NCBI GenBank assembly: GCA_927798255.1
Contig: CAKMMH010000019.1
Span: forward strand, 1-15,657
Length of the DNA: 15,657 nt
DNA from: an uncultured bacterium
Lineage (GTDB): Bacteria > Bdellovibrionota_C > UBA2361 > CAKMMH01
Direction of reading: 5' to 3'
Position 1 is the first letter of the stretch. Each line of letters begins with the position of its first letter. The position numbers were made by a program, and so were the translations under genes. Positions 6,275 through 14,668 of the stretch are shown here, in pieces. The notes under the pieces are model-generated. The model made no database searches and was not told the DNA's origin. It was given only the letters and a program-made list of their open reading frames with translations.

Positions 6275-7927
6275 TTAAGATGCTATAAGTTCTCTTGCGG
6301 AAGCTTTTGAAGCTTCTGTCACTTCATAACCAGCTATCATCCTTGCAATTTCCTCTATTCTATCTTCTCCTTTAATCTCAATTATTTGGCTTAAAACTAA
6401 ATTACTATCATTTTTAAACACCTTATAATGAGTATCAGCTAGCGATGCAACTTGTGGTAAATGTGTAATACAAATTACTTGTGACGTTGATGATAGTTCT
6501 TTTAACTTTATTCCTACTGCGCGTGCTGTCTTTCCAGACATTCCGCTATCAACCTCATCAAATACTAAAACATTTACGCCGTACTTATCTTTTAAAATTT
6601 TCTTTAGAACAAGTAAAATTCTTGAAAGTTCACCGCCAGAAGCAATTTTCTTTAAAGGCTTAACTTCATATCCTTTGTTCAAAGAGAGCATAAATTCTAC
6701 ATCATCGCCCCCTGTTTCGTCAATCTCTGTCCTATTAAATTGAACTTCAAACTTCGCATTTGGTAAATTTAGCTCACTAAGCTCTAATTTTACATTTTCT
6801 TGAAGCTTCTTAGCAAATATTTTTCTTTCATTTGATAATAATTGAGCAAGTTTACTAACTTCTTGTTTTGCTTCAATAACTTTATCTTTTAATTTATCAA
6901 AGTTATCAAAATCCTTGTATGAATTTAACTCACTAACGATTTTTTCATACATTGTAATAAGCCCTGCTTCGTTTGTTGCATATTTTCTTTCTAATTTAGC
7001 AATATCAGAAAGTTCTTCTCTAAGATTTTCTAAATAGTCGTTATCGACGTTTAGTGACGATGAGTATTTATTAAATTCATTTTCAAAATCAGAAATAAGT
7101 GGTTGTAAACTTGCGAAATTATCTTCTAGATATGTAGCGCTTTCATCACATTTTGAAATTTTATTAAGTCTTTTGTTAATTTCGTTTACAATACAAAATA
7201 AGCCATTATCATTCATTAAAAAGTCTGATATTTCGTTTGATAATTCCTGAATTTTTTCAATTTCAGTAAATTTTTTGATTTCGTTTTCCAAAAAAGCATG
7301 TTTTCCATTTGATAAATTAACAGTTTCTAAATCTTCTTTTATAGCATTTAATTCAGCTATCCTAAGTGCTGTTTCATTTCTTTTAAGCTCAAAAGTGTTA
7401 TATTGTTTTTCTAATTCCTTATAATTTTTATATTTTTCTTTATATTCTTTAAGTTTATCATCAAGTTTAGAGTATCTATCTAATACTGTTAAATGATATG
7501 CCGGATTTAGTAAATCAACGTGTTCATTTTGGTTACAAAGGGAGATAATTTTAGATGTTACTAACTCAAGAGTAGAAAGATTAGAAAGAATACCATTTAT
7601 GTATATACGCGATTTGTCTTTGTTAATTATTCTACATATTATAAGCTCTTTTTTATTTGTTTTATCAGATTTTGCAATATCAGGTAATAAATAGTATGTG
7701 TCATCTTTAAAATATGATAAATCGAATATTGCCTGGATTTTGCAAGAATTCCCATTAGGTCCAATTACATCTAAATTTGCTCTTTGGCCAAGAATCATAT
7801 TTATAGCTGAAATAATGATAGATTTTCCAGCTCCAGTTTCACCTGTAATAACATTAAATCCATCATGAAAATCAATTACAGATTTTTTAATGATAGCTAA
7901 ATTTTCTATATCAAGTTCTTTAAGCAT
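6275..7927 (-). CDS. recN: DNA repair protein RecN
   Basis: RecN is an SMC-like ATPase that acts at DNA double-strand breaks during recombinational repair. The protein has 550 residues, normal for the family. The ATPase head is split. Walker A, GETGAGKS, is at 29-36 in the N-terminal half. The signature ASGGELSR (429-436), Walker B VLVFDEVDSG (about 453-462) and CITHLPQVAS are near the C-terminus. The middle (about 150-385) is the helical coiled-coil arm. FDEVDSGMSG replaces the commoner FDEIDTGISG. The start is supported by AGAGGA seven bases before the ATG. A TATAAT-like hexamer (on the complement at 7971-7976) upstream could give recN its own promoter, but a matching -35 is not convincing. 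Confidence 0.95.
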   Translation of the reverse strand: MLKELDIENLAIIKKSVIDFHDGFNVITGETGAGKSIIISAINMILGQRANLDVIGPNGNSCKIQAIFDLSYFKDDTYYLLPDIAKSDKTNKKELIICRIINKDKSRIYINGILSNLSTLELVTSKIISLCNQNEHVDLLNPAYHLTVLDRYSKLDDKLKEYKEKYKNYKELEKQYNTFELKRNETALRIAELNAIKEDLETVNLSNGKHAFLENEIKKFTEIEKIQELSNEISDFLMNDNGLFCIVNEINKRLNKISKCDESATYLEDNFASLQPLISDFENEFNKYSSSLNVDNDYLENLREELSDIAKLERKYATNEAGLITMYEKIVSELNSYKDFDNFDKLKDKVIEAKQEVSKLAQLLSNERKIFAKKLQENVKLELSELNLPNAKFEVQFNRTEIDETGGDDVEFMLSLNKGYEVKPLKKIASGGELSRILLVLKKILKDKYGVNVLVFDEVDSGMSGKTARAVGIKLKELSSTSQVICITHLPQVASLADTHYKVFKNDSNLVLSQIIEIKGEDRIEEIARMIAGYEVTEASKASARELIAS

Positions 7928-7999
7928 TAAAATATCCTCTTTAATATATTAATAATATATTTAGAACTTGATTATATTTTGCATTTTTTTGAAACATTT

Positions 8000-8932
8000 T
8001 TAAAGATTTTGTAATAAATTTTTATCACATATTCCTAATTGGCCTAAACTAATATTATTTGCTTTTGCGTAGACTTCTCTATATACACCTTCAAGATAAG
8101 TTCTATACTGACATCTACTCATATTATCAATTTCATTTTTAAATTTATCTAAAGAAATGAATCCAAGTCTTAGCGCAATTTCTTCTGGGCATGCCATTTT
8201 TAGACCTTGTCTTGCTTCAACAATTTCAACAAAGGTTGAAGCTTCAGATAAAGCTGATGTTGTGCCGCTATCTAACCACGCGACTCCTCTTCCCATAGGG
8301 TAAACTCGTAATTTTCCCCTATTTAAATACTCAACATTAACATCAGTAATTTCGTATTCTAATCTTTTTGAAGGTTTTAAATTTGTTGCGATATCAATTA
8401 CATCATTATCGTATATATATAAACCAGGAACGATATAGTTAGACTTGGGTTTTTGAGGTTTTTCTTCTATACTTATAACTTTTCCTTCGTTATCAAATTC
8501 AATAACACCAAAATCTCGAGGGTTTGTTACTGGGTATCCAAAAATAGTAGCTCCATTTTTATGGTCTCTGATAGCTTGAATAAGTCCAAAATCACCATAA
8601 AAAATGTTATCTCCCAAGATTAGTGTTACATTATCATCACCAATGAAATCTTTACCCAAAATAAAAGCTTCTGCAATACCTTTTGGCAATTGTTGAACAA
8701 TATAACTAAAATTTAACCCGAACCTACTTCCATCACCTAAAAAATCTTTTAAGACAGGAGTATCTTTAGGGGTTGATATAATACAAATATCTTTAATACC
8801 TGCAAGCATTAATGTAGATAGAGGGTAATATATCATTGGCTTATCAAAGACAGGGAGCAATTGCTTACAACAAACTTTTGTTAGTGGATAAAGTCTCGTC
8901 CCTGTTCCTCCAGCTAAGATGATTCCCTTCAT
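8000..8932 (-). CDS. rmlA: Glucose-1-phosphate thymidylyltransferase
   Basis: RmlA (RfbA) joins glucose-1-phosphate to dTTP to make dTDP-glucose, the first step of dTDP-rhamnose synthesis for surface polysaccharide. The 310 residues begin with the nucleotidyltransferase motif GGTGTRLYPLT, followed by KQLLPVFDKPMIYYPLSTLM. VTLILGDNIFYG binds nucleotide and metal, and IEEKPQKPKSNYIVPGLYIYD and GRGVAWLDSGT are typical of the family. Length is slightly above the usual 290. AAAGGAG four bases before the ATG is a strong ribosome binding site. It follows rpmE by 43 bases. No other rhamnose-pathway gene (rmlB, rmlC, rmlD) is in the window, so the pathway is inferred from this gene alone. Confidence 0.95.
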   Translation of the reverse strand: MKGIILAGGTGTRLYPLTKVCCKQLLPVFDKPMIYYPLSTLMLAGIKDICIISTPKDTPVLKDFLGDGSRFGLNFSYIVQQLPKGIAEAFILGKDFIGDDNVTLILGDNIFYGDFGLIQAIRDHKNGATIFGYPVTNPRDFGVIEFDNEGKVISIEEKPQKPKSNYIVPGLYIYDNDVIDIATNLKPSKRLEYEITDVNVEYLNRGKLRVYPMGRGVAWLDSGTTSALSEASTFVEIVEARQGLKMACPEEIALRLGFISLDKFKNEIDNMSRCQYRTYLEGVYREVYAKANNISLGQLGICDKNLLQNL

Positions 8933-8975
8933 TAAACTCCTTTATGGTTTTATTGATCACTACTTTAGCTTAAAA

Positions 8976-9188
8976 TTACTGATTTTGGAACTTAGCATAT
9001 TTCTTTCTAAACTTATCTACACGACCTTCAGAGTCAATAATTTTTTGTTTTCCTGTGTAGAAAGGATGACATTCGTTGCATATACCAACATGAATTTCTT
9101 TTGATGTAGAACCAACTTCAAAAGTATTACCACAACCACTACATATAACTTTTGATTGATAAAATTCTGGATGTATATCTTTTTTCAT
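8976..9188 (-). CDS. rpmE: Ribosomal protein L31, zinc-binding type
   Basis: L31 sits on the large ribosomal subunit and helps bridge it to the small subunit. The protein has 70 residues, normal for the family, and begins [11 protein letters not shown]. Two cysteine pairs, CSGC (residues 16-19) and CNEC (37-40), identify the zinc-containing form rather than the cysteine-free paralogue. HPFYTGKQK is the family's signature. AAGAGA lies five bases before the ATG. The leader upstream carries two hairpins, one with a terminator-like T-tract, which may regulate the gene. Confidence 0.97.
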   Translation of the reverse strand: MKKDIHPEFYQSKVICSGCGNTFEVGSTSKEIHVGICNECHPFYTGKQKIIDSEGRVDKFRKKYAKFQNQ

Positions 9189-9223
9189 AATTATCTCTTA
9201 ACTTATTTAAATAACAAATAAAT

Positions 9224-9251
9224 AAAAAACGAAGCCTTGTAAAAAAGCTTC
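9224..9251 (-). terminator. Terminator-like hairpin in the rpmE leader
   Basis: Read on the minus strand, GAAGC (9251-9247) pairs with GCTTC (9235-9231). The stem can be extended by TT/AA past a one-base bulge, and it is followed by GTTTTTT. This is an intrinsic terminator by form. It ends 35 bases before the rpmE start codon, so it would either stop transcripts arriving from upstream (tRNA-Leu side) or act as an attenuator of rpmE. Confidence 0.55.
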
Positions 9252-9272
9252 ATTAATTTTCTTAGTAAACTT

Positions 9273-9293
9273 ATAAACTTCTTGTGAGTTTAT
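9273..9293 (-). promoter_or_regulatory. Perfect 7-bp hairpin upstream of the rpmE terminator
   Basis: ATAAACT (9273-9279) and AGTTTAT (9287-9293) are exact inverted repeats around a 7-base loop. The hairpin lies about 20 bases upstream, in minus-strand sense, of the terminator-like hairpin. L31 genes in several bacterial groups have structured leaders bound by L31 itself, so this pair may be such an element. I see no sequence match to a named L31 leader, and the stem is A-T rich. Confidence 0.35.
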
Positions 9294-9432
9294 CCTATTT
9301 ATAATATAAAATCAACTAATTACTATTAAAAATATAATAAATTGTATACGATAACAAAAGAAAAATTAAATTTTTATAAGGGTTAAAAATAAACATAGTC
9401 ACGAATTATTCTCATAGTAATCAAACAGTTAA

Positions 9433-10280
9433 TCCAAAAATATAATAGTATTAATAATATTTTTAGGTATTATATTTCCTCTCTTATTTAAATCATTTAC
9501 TACGGTAAAAGCAGGTACTATCGGAATACATCAAAGACTTGGAGCTGTAAAAGATGAACCTTTACATGAAAGGTTACATTTTATAATCCCCTTTATTGAT
9601 GAAATAATTTTAATGAATACAAAACTTATAAATAATAAACACAATACAGAATAGGCATCAAAAGATTTACAAACTGTAAGAACTCAAGTTTCTGTTCAAT
9701 ATTCTTTAAATAGTAGTTTTGCGCCTCAAGTTTATAAAAAATAGGCTTAGAATCAGCTATTACACAAACTCTTATTGAGCCAGCAATATTAGAGTCACTT
9801 AAAGCTGTAACAGCCAAATATACTACTGAGGAGCTTGTAACACAAAGGGCAAAAGTTAAAGTTGAAAAACAAGAATCAATAACAAATTTTATAAATAATA
9901 CGTGAAAAGCAAAAGATGTACTTGGTGAATTTAATGTTGTAAATGTTGCGATAATAGATTGTGGTTTTTCTCAAGAATTTAACAGAGCAATTGAATTAAA
10001 AGTTAAAGCTGAGCAAGAAGCATTACAAGCAAAAAATGAAAAAGCGAGAAGATCAACACAAGCTGAAGCAGCGCGTTAGAGATAAAGCTAGCGACAGATG
10101 CTGAGGCATATAAAATAGAAACTATTTCAAAAGCAAGAGCAGAGGCTATGAAACGAGAAGCAGAAGCATTAAAGAAATCATCCTGATTTAATTAAGCTTA
10201 AAATTGCAGAGAAATGGAATGGAGAGTTGCCAAAAATTTCATCTGGGGAAACTATGTTTCCTATGATCAATTTAAGTTAA
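9433..10280 (+). pseudogene. Prohibitin-like SPFH/band 7 protein, broken by several lesions
   Basis: Stitched across frames, this encodes about 280 residues of a prohibitin-family membrane scaffold protein. A hydrophobic anchor (IIVLIIFLGIIFPLLF) comes first, then VKAGTIGIHQRLGAV and LHFIIPFIDEI. Later parts are ASKDLQTVRTQVSVQYSL, LKAVTAKYTTEELVTQRAKV, FSQEFNRAIELKVKAEQEAL and an ending EKWNGELPKISSG. Damage is extensive. There is no start codon before an in-frame TAA at 9430-9432, a TAG lies at 9652-9654 and a TGA at 9903-9905. Frameshifts occur near 9736-9741 (A-run), 10071-10076 (GCGCG) and 10171-10178. The family's normal stop position is still present at 10278-10280. Homology remains easy to read, so the loss is fairly recent. 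Confidence 0.92.
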
Positions 10281-10309
10281 GTAAATAAGTAATATAATTA
10301 ATATTAGAG

Positions 10310-10360
10310 ACGCAAATCTACCTTACACTGTTAAGGTTCAGTGAAAAAATCAATTTGCGT
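10310..10360. repeat. Nested inverted repeats with two mutually exclusive inner hairpins
   Basis: ACGCAAAT (10310-10317) and ATTTGCGT (10353-10360) are exact inverted repeats. Inside them ACCTTA (10320-10325) pairs with TAAGGT (10332-10337), while CACTG (10326-10330) pairs with CAGTG (10339-10343). The two inner stems overlap and cannot form together. No T-run follows on either strand, so this is not an intrinsic terminator. Confidence 0.55.
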
Positions 10361-10588
10361 TATGAGATTAGAAAGTTCGTTAAATTATGAAGCATTTTGG
10401 AAAATTGCTTTATAGTTACAATTGATATACGCCTATTTTCAAGATTTATATCAAATATTAATGAATATGGACTAAAAAGAAAAATTATATTTAAATTCAA
10501 TAAAAATTATTCAGCCTTTCACTGCCATCAACAAAAACATGAACCAACAAGCTCTACTCTACGCAGCCAAAGGTAAATAAAAAATATA

Positions 10589-10723
10589 ATTACGTAACGA
10601 GTCGAAAAATTCATTTAAAGTACTAGTCTTTTTGATAAATTTATTCGCAGGTGTACTGGAGGTACAGCAAGAATAAATTTATTAAAATAACGAAATAATT
10701 TAAATGAAATTTCTAATCGTAAT
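10589..10723. repeat. Large imperfect palindromic element of about 135 bases
   Basis: Four nested inverted repeats share nearly one centre near 10658. ATTACG (10589-10594) pairs with CGTAAT (10718-10723), and TTCATTTAAA (10610-10619) with TTTAAATGAA (10699-10708). ATAAATTTATTC (10635-10646) pairs with GAATAAATTTAT (10671-10682), and TGTAC (10652-10656) with GTACA (10662-10666). The segments between are partly complementary. The tip is richer in G and C than the arms. The form fits a dispersed palindromic repeat or MITE-like element. Only one copy is visible here. Confidence 0.65.
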
Positions 10724-10757
10724 AGCAATTTGATTTTTTTACTGAACTAAAGAAAAA

Positions 10758-10838
10758 TGCGGAAGAAGGGAATCGAACCCCCACGCCTAAGGCATCAGAT
10801 CCTAAATCTGACGTGTCTACCAGTTCCACCACTCCCGC
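10758..10838 (-). tRNA. tRNA-Leu (anticodon UAG)
   Basis: On the minus strand the acceptor arm GCGGGAG (10838-10832) pairs with CTTCCGC (10765-10759), with one G-T pair, and A at 10758 is the discriminator base. The anticodon stem TCAGA/TCTGA encloses loop TTTAGGA, giving anticodon TAG, which reads leucine CUN codons. A long variable arm (about GATGCCTTAGGCGT), usual for leucine tRNAs, and the T-loop GGTTCGATTCC are present. The 3' CCA is not encoded. It lies 89 bases downstream of clpX and has its own promoter. Confidence 0.97.
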
Positions 10839-10863
10839 GTACTGAACTCTTTTGACTTTTTTA

Positions 10864-10892
10864 ATTCTATATTAACGTAACAAAAATATCAA
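10864..10892 (-). promoter_or_regulatory. Sigma-70-type promoter for tRNA-Leu
   Basis: On the minus strand TTGATA (10892-10887) and TAGAAT (10869-10864) are separated by exactly 17 bases. Each matches the -35 and -10 consensus at five of six positions. Transcription would start about 20 bases before the mature tRNA. It sits in the gap between clpX and the tRNA, in the right orientation. Confidence 0.65.
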
Positions 10893-10927
10893 GTAATAGC
10901 TTAAAAATTTTTTTAAATTTTTAAAAA

Positions 10928-12262
10928 CTAATTAGCTGATTCTTTTTTCTTAACATTTTTTGTTTCTTGTTTATCGACATAAACAACTTTTGGACTATCG
11001 CCATTAATAATAGTTTCTTTTGAAATTATTACTTCTTTAACGCTATCTCTTGAAGGAATATCATACATAATATCAAGCATAATATTTTCCATTATTGCAC
11101 GAAGTCCACGAGCACCAGATTTCCTTAATATTGCTTCTTTGGCTATTTCAACGATTGCATCATCTGTAAATTTTAGCTCAACATCTTCAAGCTCAAATAA
11201 TTTCTTATATTGTTTAACAAGAGCATTTTTAGGCTCTTTTAATACTCTTATTAACGCTTCTTCATCTAGCTCTTCTAATGTCGCAATTATTGGAAGTCTT
11301 CCCACAAATTCTGGGATTAGACCAAAATGAAGTAAATCTTCTGGTTGAACTTTTGATAACAACTTACCTTTTTCAGAATCAACTTTAACTTTTATTCTTG
11401 TTTCAGTAGCTTTGACACCAAAACCTAATTTCTTTTCACCTACTCTTCTTCTTATGATATCTTCTAATCCAACGAATGCTCCACCACAAATAAATAATAT
11501 ATTACTTGTATCAACTTGCAAAAATTCAGATTGTGGATGTTTTCTTTCTCCCTTTGGTGGAACACTTGCGATAGTTCCTTCTAAGATTTTAAGGAGTGCT
11601 TGTTGTACGCCTTCCCCCGAGACATCTCTTGTTATTGAAGGATTATCTGACTTTTTAGAGATTTTATCGATTTCATCGATATATACTATACCTCTTTGAG
11701 CCTTTTCTACATCGTAATCAGCAGCTTGAAGCAAATTTAAAATAATATTTTCGACATCTTCTCCTACATATCCCGCTTCTGTTAAAGAAGTAGCATCAGT
11801 AATTGTAAAAGGAACTTTTAAGATCCTTGCGAGCGTTTGCGCAAGGAGTGTTTTTCCAGAACCAGTTGGTCCTATGAATAAAACGTTTGATTTTGCAAGC
11901 TCAACGTCTTTTGAATGGTTTTTCGAATTAATTCTTTTATAGTGATTGTAAACGGCAACAGAAAGAACTTTCTTAGCTCTATCTTGTCCTATTACGTATT
12001 CATCTAAAAATTCTTTTAATTCTCTCGGAGTAGGAAGTTTGTCGCCATTAAGAGTATTATTTGCTTCTTTTAACTCTTCTTCAATAATATCGTTACAAAT
12101 TTCAATACATTTATCACAAATATAGGCATTATTACCGCCAATTAGTTTAATTACTCCCTCATCTTCCGTAGATCTGTTACAAAAAGAGCAAACAACAGTA
12201 GCTATATCATCTCTTTTGTTATCTTTTGAATCATTTTTATTGTTGTCTTTATCTTTTGCCAA
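10928..12262 (-). CDS. clpX: ATP-dependent Clp protease ATP-binding subunit ClpX
   Basis: ClpX is the hexameric unfoldase that recognises substrates and feeds them to ClpP. The protein has 444 residues. The N-terminal zinc finger has C25, C28, C49 and C52. Walker A, GPTGSGKT, is at 131-138, GYVGEDVEN follows, and Walker B IVYIDEID is at 192-199. The pore loop motif ERKH is at 239-242. The ClpP-binding loop is LGF (279-281) rather than IGF. The sensor-2 region GAR is at 383-385. A charged, lysine-rich tail ends the protein. The start codon is TTG, supported by AAGAAGGA seven bases upstream. The gene follows clpP by 17 bases, in the common order tig-clpP-clpX. Confidence 0.97.
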   Translation of the reverse strand: MAKDKDNNKNDSKDNKRDDIATVVCSFCNRSTEDEGVIKLIGGNNAYICDKCIEICNDIIEEELKEANNTLNGDKLPTPRELKEFLDEYVIGQDRAKKVLSVAVYNHYKRINSKNHSKDVELAKSNVLFIGPTGSGKTLLAQTLARILKVPFTITDATSLTEAGYVGEDVENIILNLLQAADYDVEKAQRGIVYIDEIDKISKKSDNPSITRDVSGEGVQQALLKILEGTIASVPPKGERKHPQSEFLQVDTSNILFICGGAFVGLEDIIRRRVGEKKLGFGVKATETRIKVKVDSEKGKLLSKVQPEDLLHFGLIPEFVGRLPIIATLEELDEEALIRVLKEPKNALVKQYKKLFELEDVELKFTDDAIVEIAKEAILRKSGARGLRAIMENIMLDIMYDIPSRDSVKEVIISKETIINGDSPKVVYVDKQETKNVKKKESAN

Positions 12263-12279
12263 TTTACAATCCTTCTTAA

Positions 12280-12879
12280 TTAATTTTTAGCTGCATCTAC
12301 TCTCTTATCAAACACGTTATCAATTAAGCCGTATTCTTTAGCTTCAAGTGCAGACATAAAATTATCTCTATCTGTATCTTTTTCTATTTGCTTAATATTT
12401 TTTCCTGAGTGAAATGCTAAAAGTTGGTTTAATTCTTTTTTTACTCTAGCCATTTCCCTAGCATGGATATCGATATCAGAAGCTTGACCTCTAAAACCAC
12501 CAAGAGGTTGGTGAATCATAATTCTTGAATGCGACAAAGCAGAACGTTTTCCTTTAGCTCCACCAGAAAGAAGCACTGCACCCATGCTAGCAGCTTGTCC
12601 AACACAAACAGTTGCAACATCTGGTTTTATATATTGCATTGTGTCATAGATTGCCATACCAGCAGAAACTGAACCTCCAGGACTATTAATATAAAGATAA
12701 ATATCCTTTTCAGGATCTTCGCTTTCTAAAAATAGTAATTCAGCAGTGATAATATTTGCGACATTATCATCAACCTCTGTTCCTAAAAATATAATTCTAT
12801 CTTTTAAAAGACGTGAATAAATATCATAAGAACGTTCACCTCTTCCTGTTTGCTCAATTACATAAGGTATATAATTCAT
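12280..12879 (-). CDS. clpP: ATP-dependent Clp protease proteolytic subunit ClpP
   Basis: ClpP is the serine protease chamber that degrades proteins unfolded by ClpX. The length of 199 residues is normal. The catalytic triad is complete: S98 in GQAASMG, H123 in MIHQPLGG and D172 in [28 protein letters not shown] is the oxyanion-loop region. AGAGAGG five bases before the ATG is a strong ribosome binding site. The N-terminus [16 protein letters not shown] starts close to the mature protein, so little or no propeptide is expected. It lies 56 bases after tig. Confidence 0.97.
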   Translation of the reverse strand: MNYIPYVIEQTGRGERSYDIYSRLLKDRIIFLGTEVDDNVANIITAELLFLESEDPEKDIYLYINSPGGSVSAGMAIYDTMQYIKPDVATVCVGQAASMGAVLLSGGAKGKRSALSHSRIMIHQPLGGFRGQASDIDIHAREMARVKKELNQLLAFHSGKNIKQIEKDTDRDNFMSALEAKEYGLIDNVFDKRVDAAKN

Positions 12880-12935
12880 AAAAACCTCTCTTATTAAATT
12901 GTTATAAATAATTATTTAAACTTGTTCTTAAAAAA

Positions 12936-14477
12936 TTAAGCTTCTTCTTTTTTCTTTCTTCCCCTCTTTTTAGGAGCTTCTTCTGCGCCCTTAGCTTCAG
13001 TATTGCTTATAGCAGCATCATCTTTAGCTTTTTTAGAAGCTTGTTTTTTCACCTGTTTAGTTGAATCTTCATTTTTTTCGCTTGCACTTTTTTTACTTGA
13101 AGATTTGCTAGCTTTTTTATTTGAAGATGATTTTTCATCTGAAACTTCAACATAAGTAATATTTGCTTTATCACATAGCATATCCCAAGTTTTAGTTCTA
13201 ATTAATTCTAGAATGATACTTGGCTTCAAATTATTTGCCTTGATATCGTGTTTAATTTTATCAACGCTTACATTAGTTTCATTTGAAATCTTATTTATGT
13301 AATCATTGTAATCATCATCAGTTGCATCAATATTTTCTTTCTTTGAAATAGCATCAATTAAGAAAGCAACTTGTATTCTTTCCTTTGCAAGGTTATTATA
13401 AACACTTCTTATATGTTCAAGTGTTTCATTACTTACCTTTGAAAGATCAATTTGGTGTGTATATTGAGAACCTTGCATATTTAAAACATTTTGTATTTCG
13501 TTATCAAGCATAACTTGTGGAATTTCAAAATCATAAGATTCTAATAATTTATGAATGACAGCAGATTTTTTTCTTTCATCATTTGCTTTTTGAATTTCAC
13601 TTTCGATGACGCTTGACATTCTATCTTGAAGCTCTTTTACACTGCTTAGTTCATAACCTGGCAAGCTTTTTACAAAATCATCTGTAAGCTCAGGAGTAAC
13701 TTTTTGTAAAATTTCAAGTAAATTAATTTTATATGTAACATCCCCTGCTTCAAAATCTCCTTTGCTATTAGAAATTTTGATTGTTGATTTACAATCTTTA
13801 GATTCACCAACATTCATATTTAATAATGAATCTCTTACAACGCTATCAAAACTAGCACTTCCTTCAATATTCCACGCATCTTTATCAAAAGCTCTAACGT
13901 ATTCCCTAGATTCTTCGCTAGTACCATCATTATAAGATACAACAAAATTAAATTTTACAGTATCATTTTCGTTTGGTTTTTTTCTATCATTAACAAGCTC
14001 AAGTTTGCTGTGGTAACCTAATAGTTGATTAATAGCTTCATCAACTTTATCTTGAGTAAATTCGTCTTTTTGAGCTTCAACTTTTATTCCTTCAAAGTTT
14101 GGAACTTCTGGTGGAGTTGGGAAAACTTCAACTGTTGCTGAAAATGAAAATCCATCTTCTTTTGTATCATCTTTAAAATTTACATCTGTAACTTGTAATA
14201 CTTTTAAATTATTAGCTTTGATACCACTATCAATTGATTCACGCACCAATTTCTCTTTTGCATCTGCAATAAGTGCATCTTTATACATAGATTCAATCAT
14301 ATTAATTGGCGCTTTTCCTGGCCTAAAGCCGTTAATTTTGATTTTTTGTTGAGTATTATTTAATACTTGCTTATATGATTTTAAGAAATCTTCTTTACTT
14401 ATGACGATATCAAGTGATTTTTTAACACTGTTTATATCATTTATTTTACAATTAAACTTTTGACTATCCGAACTCAT
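12936..14477 (-). CDS. tig: Trigger factor, with a lysine-rich C-terminal extension
   Basis: Trigger factor is the ribosome-bound chaperone that meets nascent chains at the exit tunnel. The N-terminal domain holds the ribosome-binding loop GFRPGKAP (50-57). The FKBP-like PPIase domain is at about 160-255 and the helical chaperone domain at about 260-440. At 513 residues it is longer than the usual 430-450. The excess is a tail from about residue 445, made of Lys, Ser, Ala and Glu and ending KKRGRKKKEEA. The tail is probably disordered and positively charged. AAAGGA seven bases before the ATG supports the start. It is first in the tig-clpP-clpX cluster, linking folding of new proteins to degradation. 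Confidence 0.95.
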   Translation of the reverse strand: MSSDSQKFNCKINDINSVKKSLDIVISKEDFLKSYKQVLNNTQQKIKINGFRPGKAPINMIESMYKDALIADAKEKLVRESIDSGIKANNLKVLQVTDVNFKDDTKEDGFSFSATVEVFPTPPEVPNFEGIKVEAQKDEFTQDKVDEAINQLLGYHSKLELVNDRKKPNENDTVKFNFVVSYNDGTSEESREYVRAFDKDAWNIEGSASFDSVVRDSLLNMNVGESKDCKSTIKISNSKGDFEAGDVTYKINLLEILQKVTPELTDDFVKSLPGYELSSVKELQDRMSSVIESEIQKANDERKKSAVIHKLLESYDFEIPQVMLDNEIQNVLNMQGSQYTHQIDLSKVSNETLEHIRSVYNNLAKERIQVAFLIDAISKKENIDATDDDYNDYINKISNETNVSVDKIKHDIKANNLKPSIILELIRTKTWDMLCDKANITYVEVSDEKSSSNKKASKSSSKKSASEKNEDSTKQVKKQASKKAKDDAAISNTEAKGAEEAPKKRGRKKKEEA

Positions 14478-14549
14478 TAAACATTCCTTTAGATAAAAAT
14501 ATAAATAAATTAGTTAATAAAATTAAAAGGTTTTTATTACAAAAAATTT

Positions 14550-14563
14550 TTTTGTATACAAAA
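14550..14563. promoter_or_regulatory. 14-bp perfect palindrome upstream of tig, in a candidate promoter region
   Basis: TTTTGTATACAAAA is a perfect palindrome lying 73 bases upstream of the tig start codon. On the minus strand it overlaps or directly precedes two possible tig promoters: TTGTAT with TAATAA 16 bases later, or TTGTAA with TATTAA 17 bases later. The placement would suit a repressor or activator site, but A-T palindromes arise easily in such a genome. Confidence 0.35.
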
Positions 14564-14632
14564 CAGTGATAAGATTATCAGAAAGTACTAAATATTACAA
14601 CGGTTTTTAAAAATGAATTAATATTAGCATTT

Positions 14633-14668
14633 AAAAAAATCGATGAGTCAAGAATTTATCAACTACTC
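14633..14668 (-). terminator. Weak candidate terminator after the universal stress gene
   Basis: On the minus strand TGAGT, overlapping the stop codon region of the stress gene, can pair with ACTCA 16 bases later. After TCGA comes a run of seven T (14639-14633). The stem is only about five base pairs and the loop is long, so this is a weak terminator. Confidence 0.3.

Larger units (their letters stand above)
10281..10757. other. Non-coding stretch with repeats and possible gene debris
   Basis: No convincing gene is present. The stretch holds a nested hairpin region (10310-10360) and a large imperfect palindrome (10589-10723), listed separately. Between them a 61-codon open stretch without an ATG (plus strand, 10391-10573) has no recognisable product. 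A less AT-rich patch at about 10513-10575 reads MNQQALLYAAKGK followed by a stop in one frame and may be gene debris, but this is too short to identify. Confidence 0.5.

Noticed and set aside
9626..9817. Minus-strand open frame of 63 codons.
   Set aside because: It is antisense to the prohibitin-like pseudogene and has no independent support.
9652..9905. In-frame TAG and TGA in the prohibitin-like sequence might mean stop-codon recoding.
   Set aside because: The same sequence also has three frameshifts and no start codon, and the intact genes use TAA and TAG as ordinary stops. Decay explains everything.
10391..10573. A 61-codon open stretch on the plus strand in the long gap.
   Set aside because: It has no ATG, no ribosome binding site and no recognisable product; such lengths arise by chance.
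10589..10723. The palindrome might be a Rickettsia-type palindromic element, implying a Rickettsiales host.
   Set aside because: I cannot match its sequence to a known element from memory, and the ClpX and other proteins do not look alphaproteobacterial.
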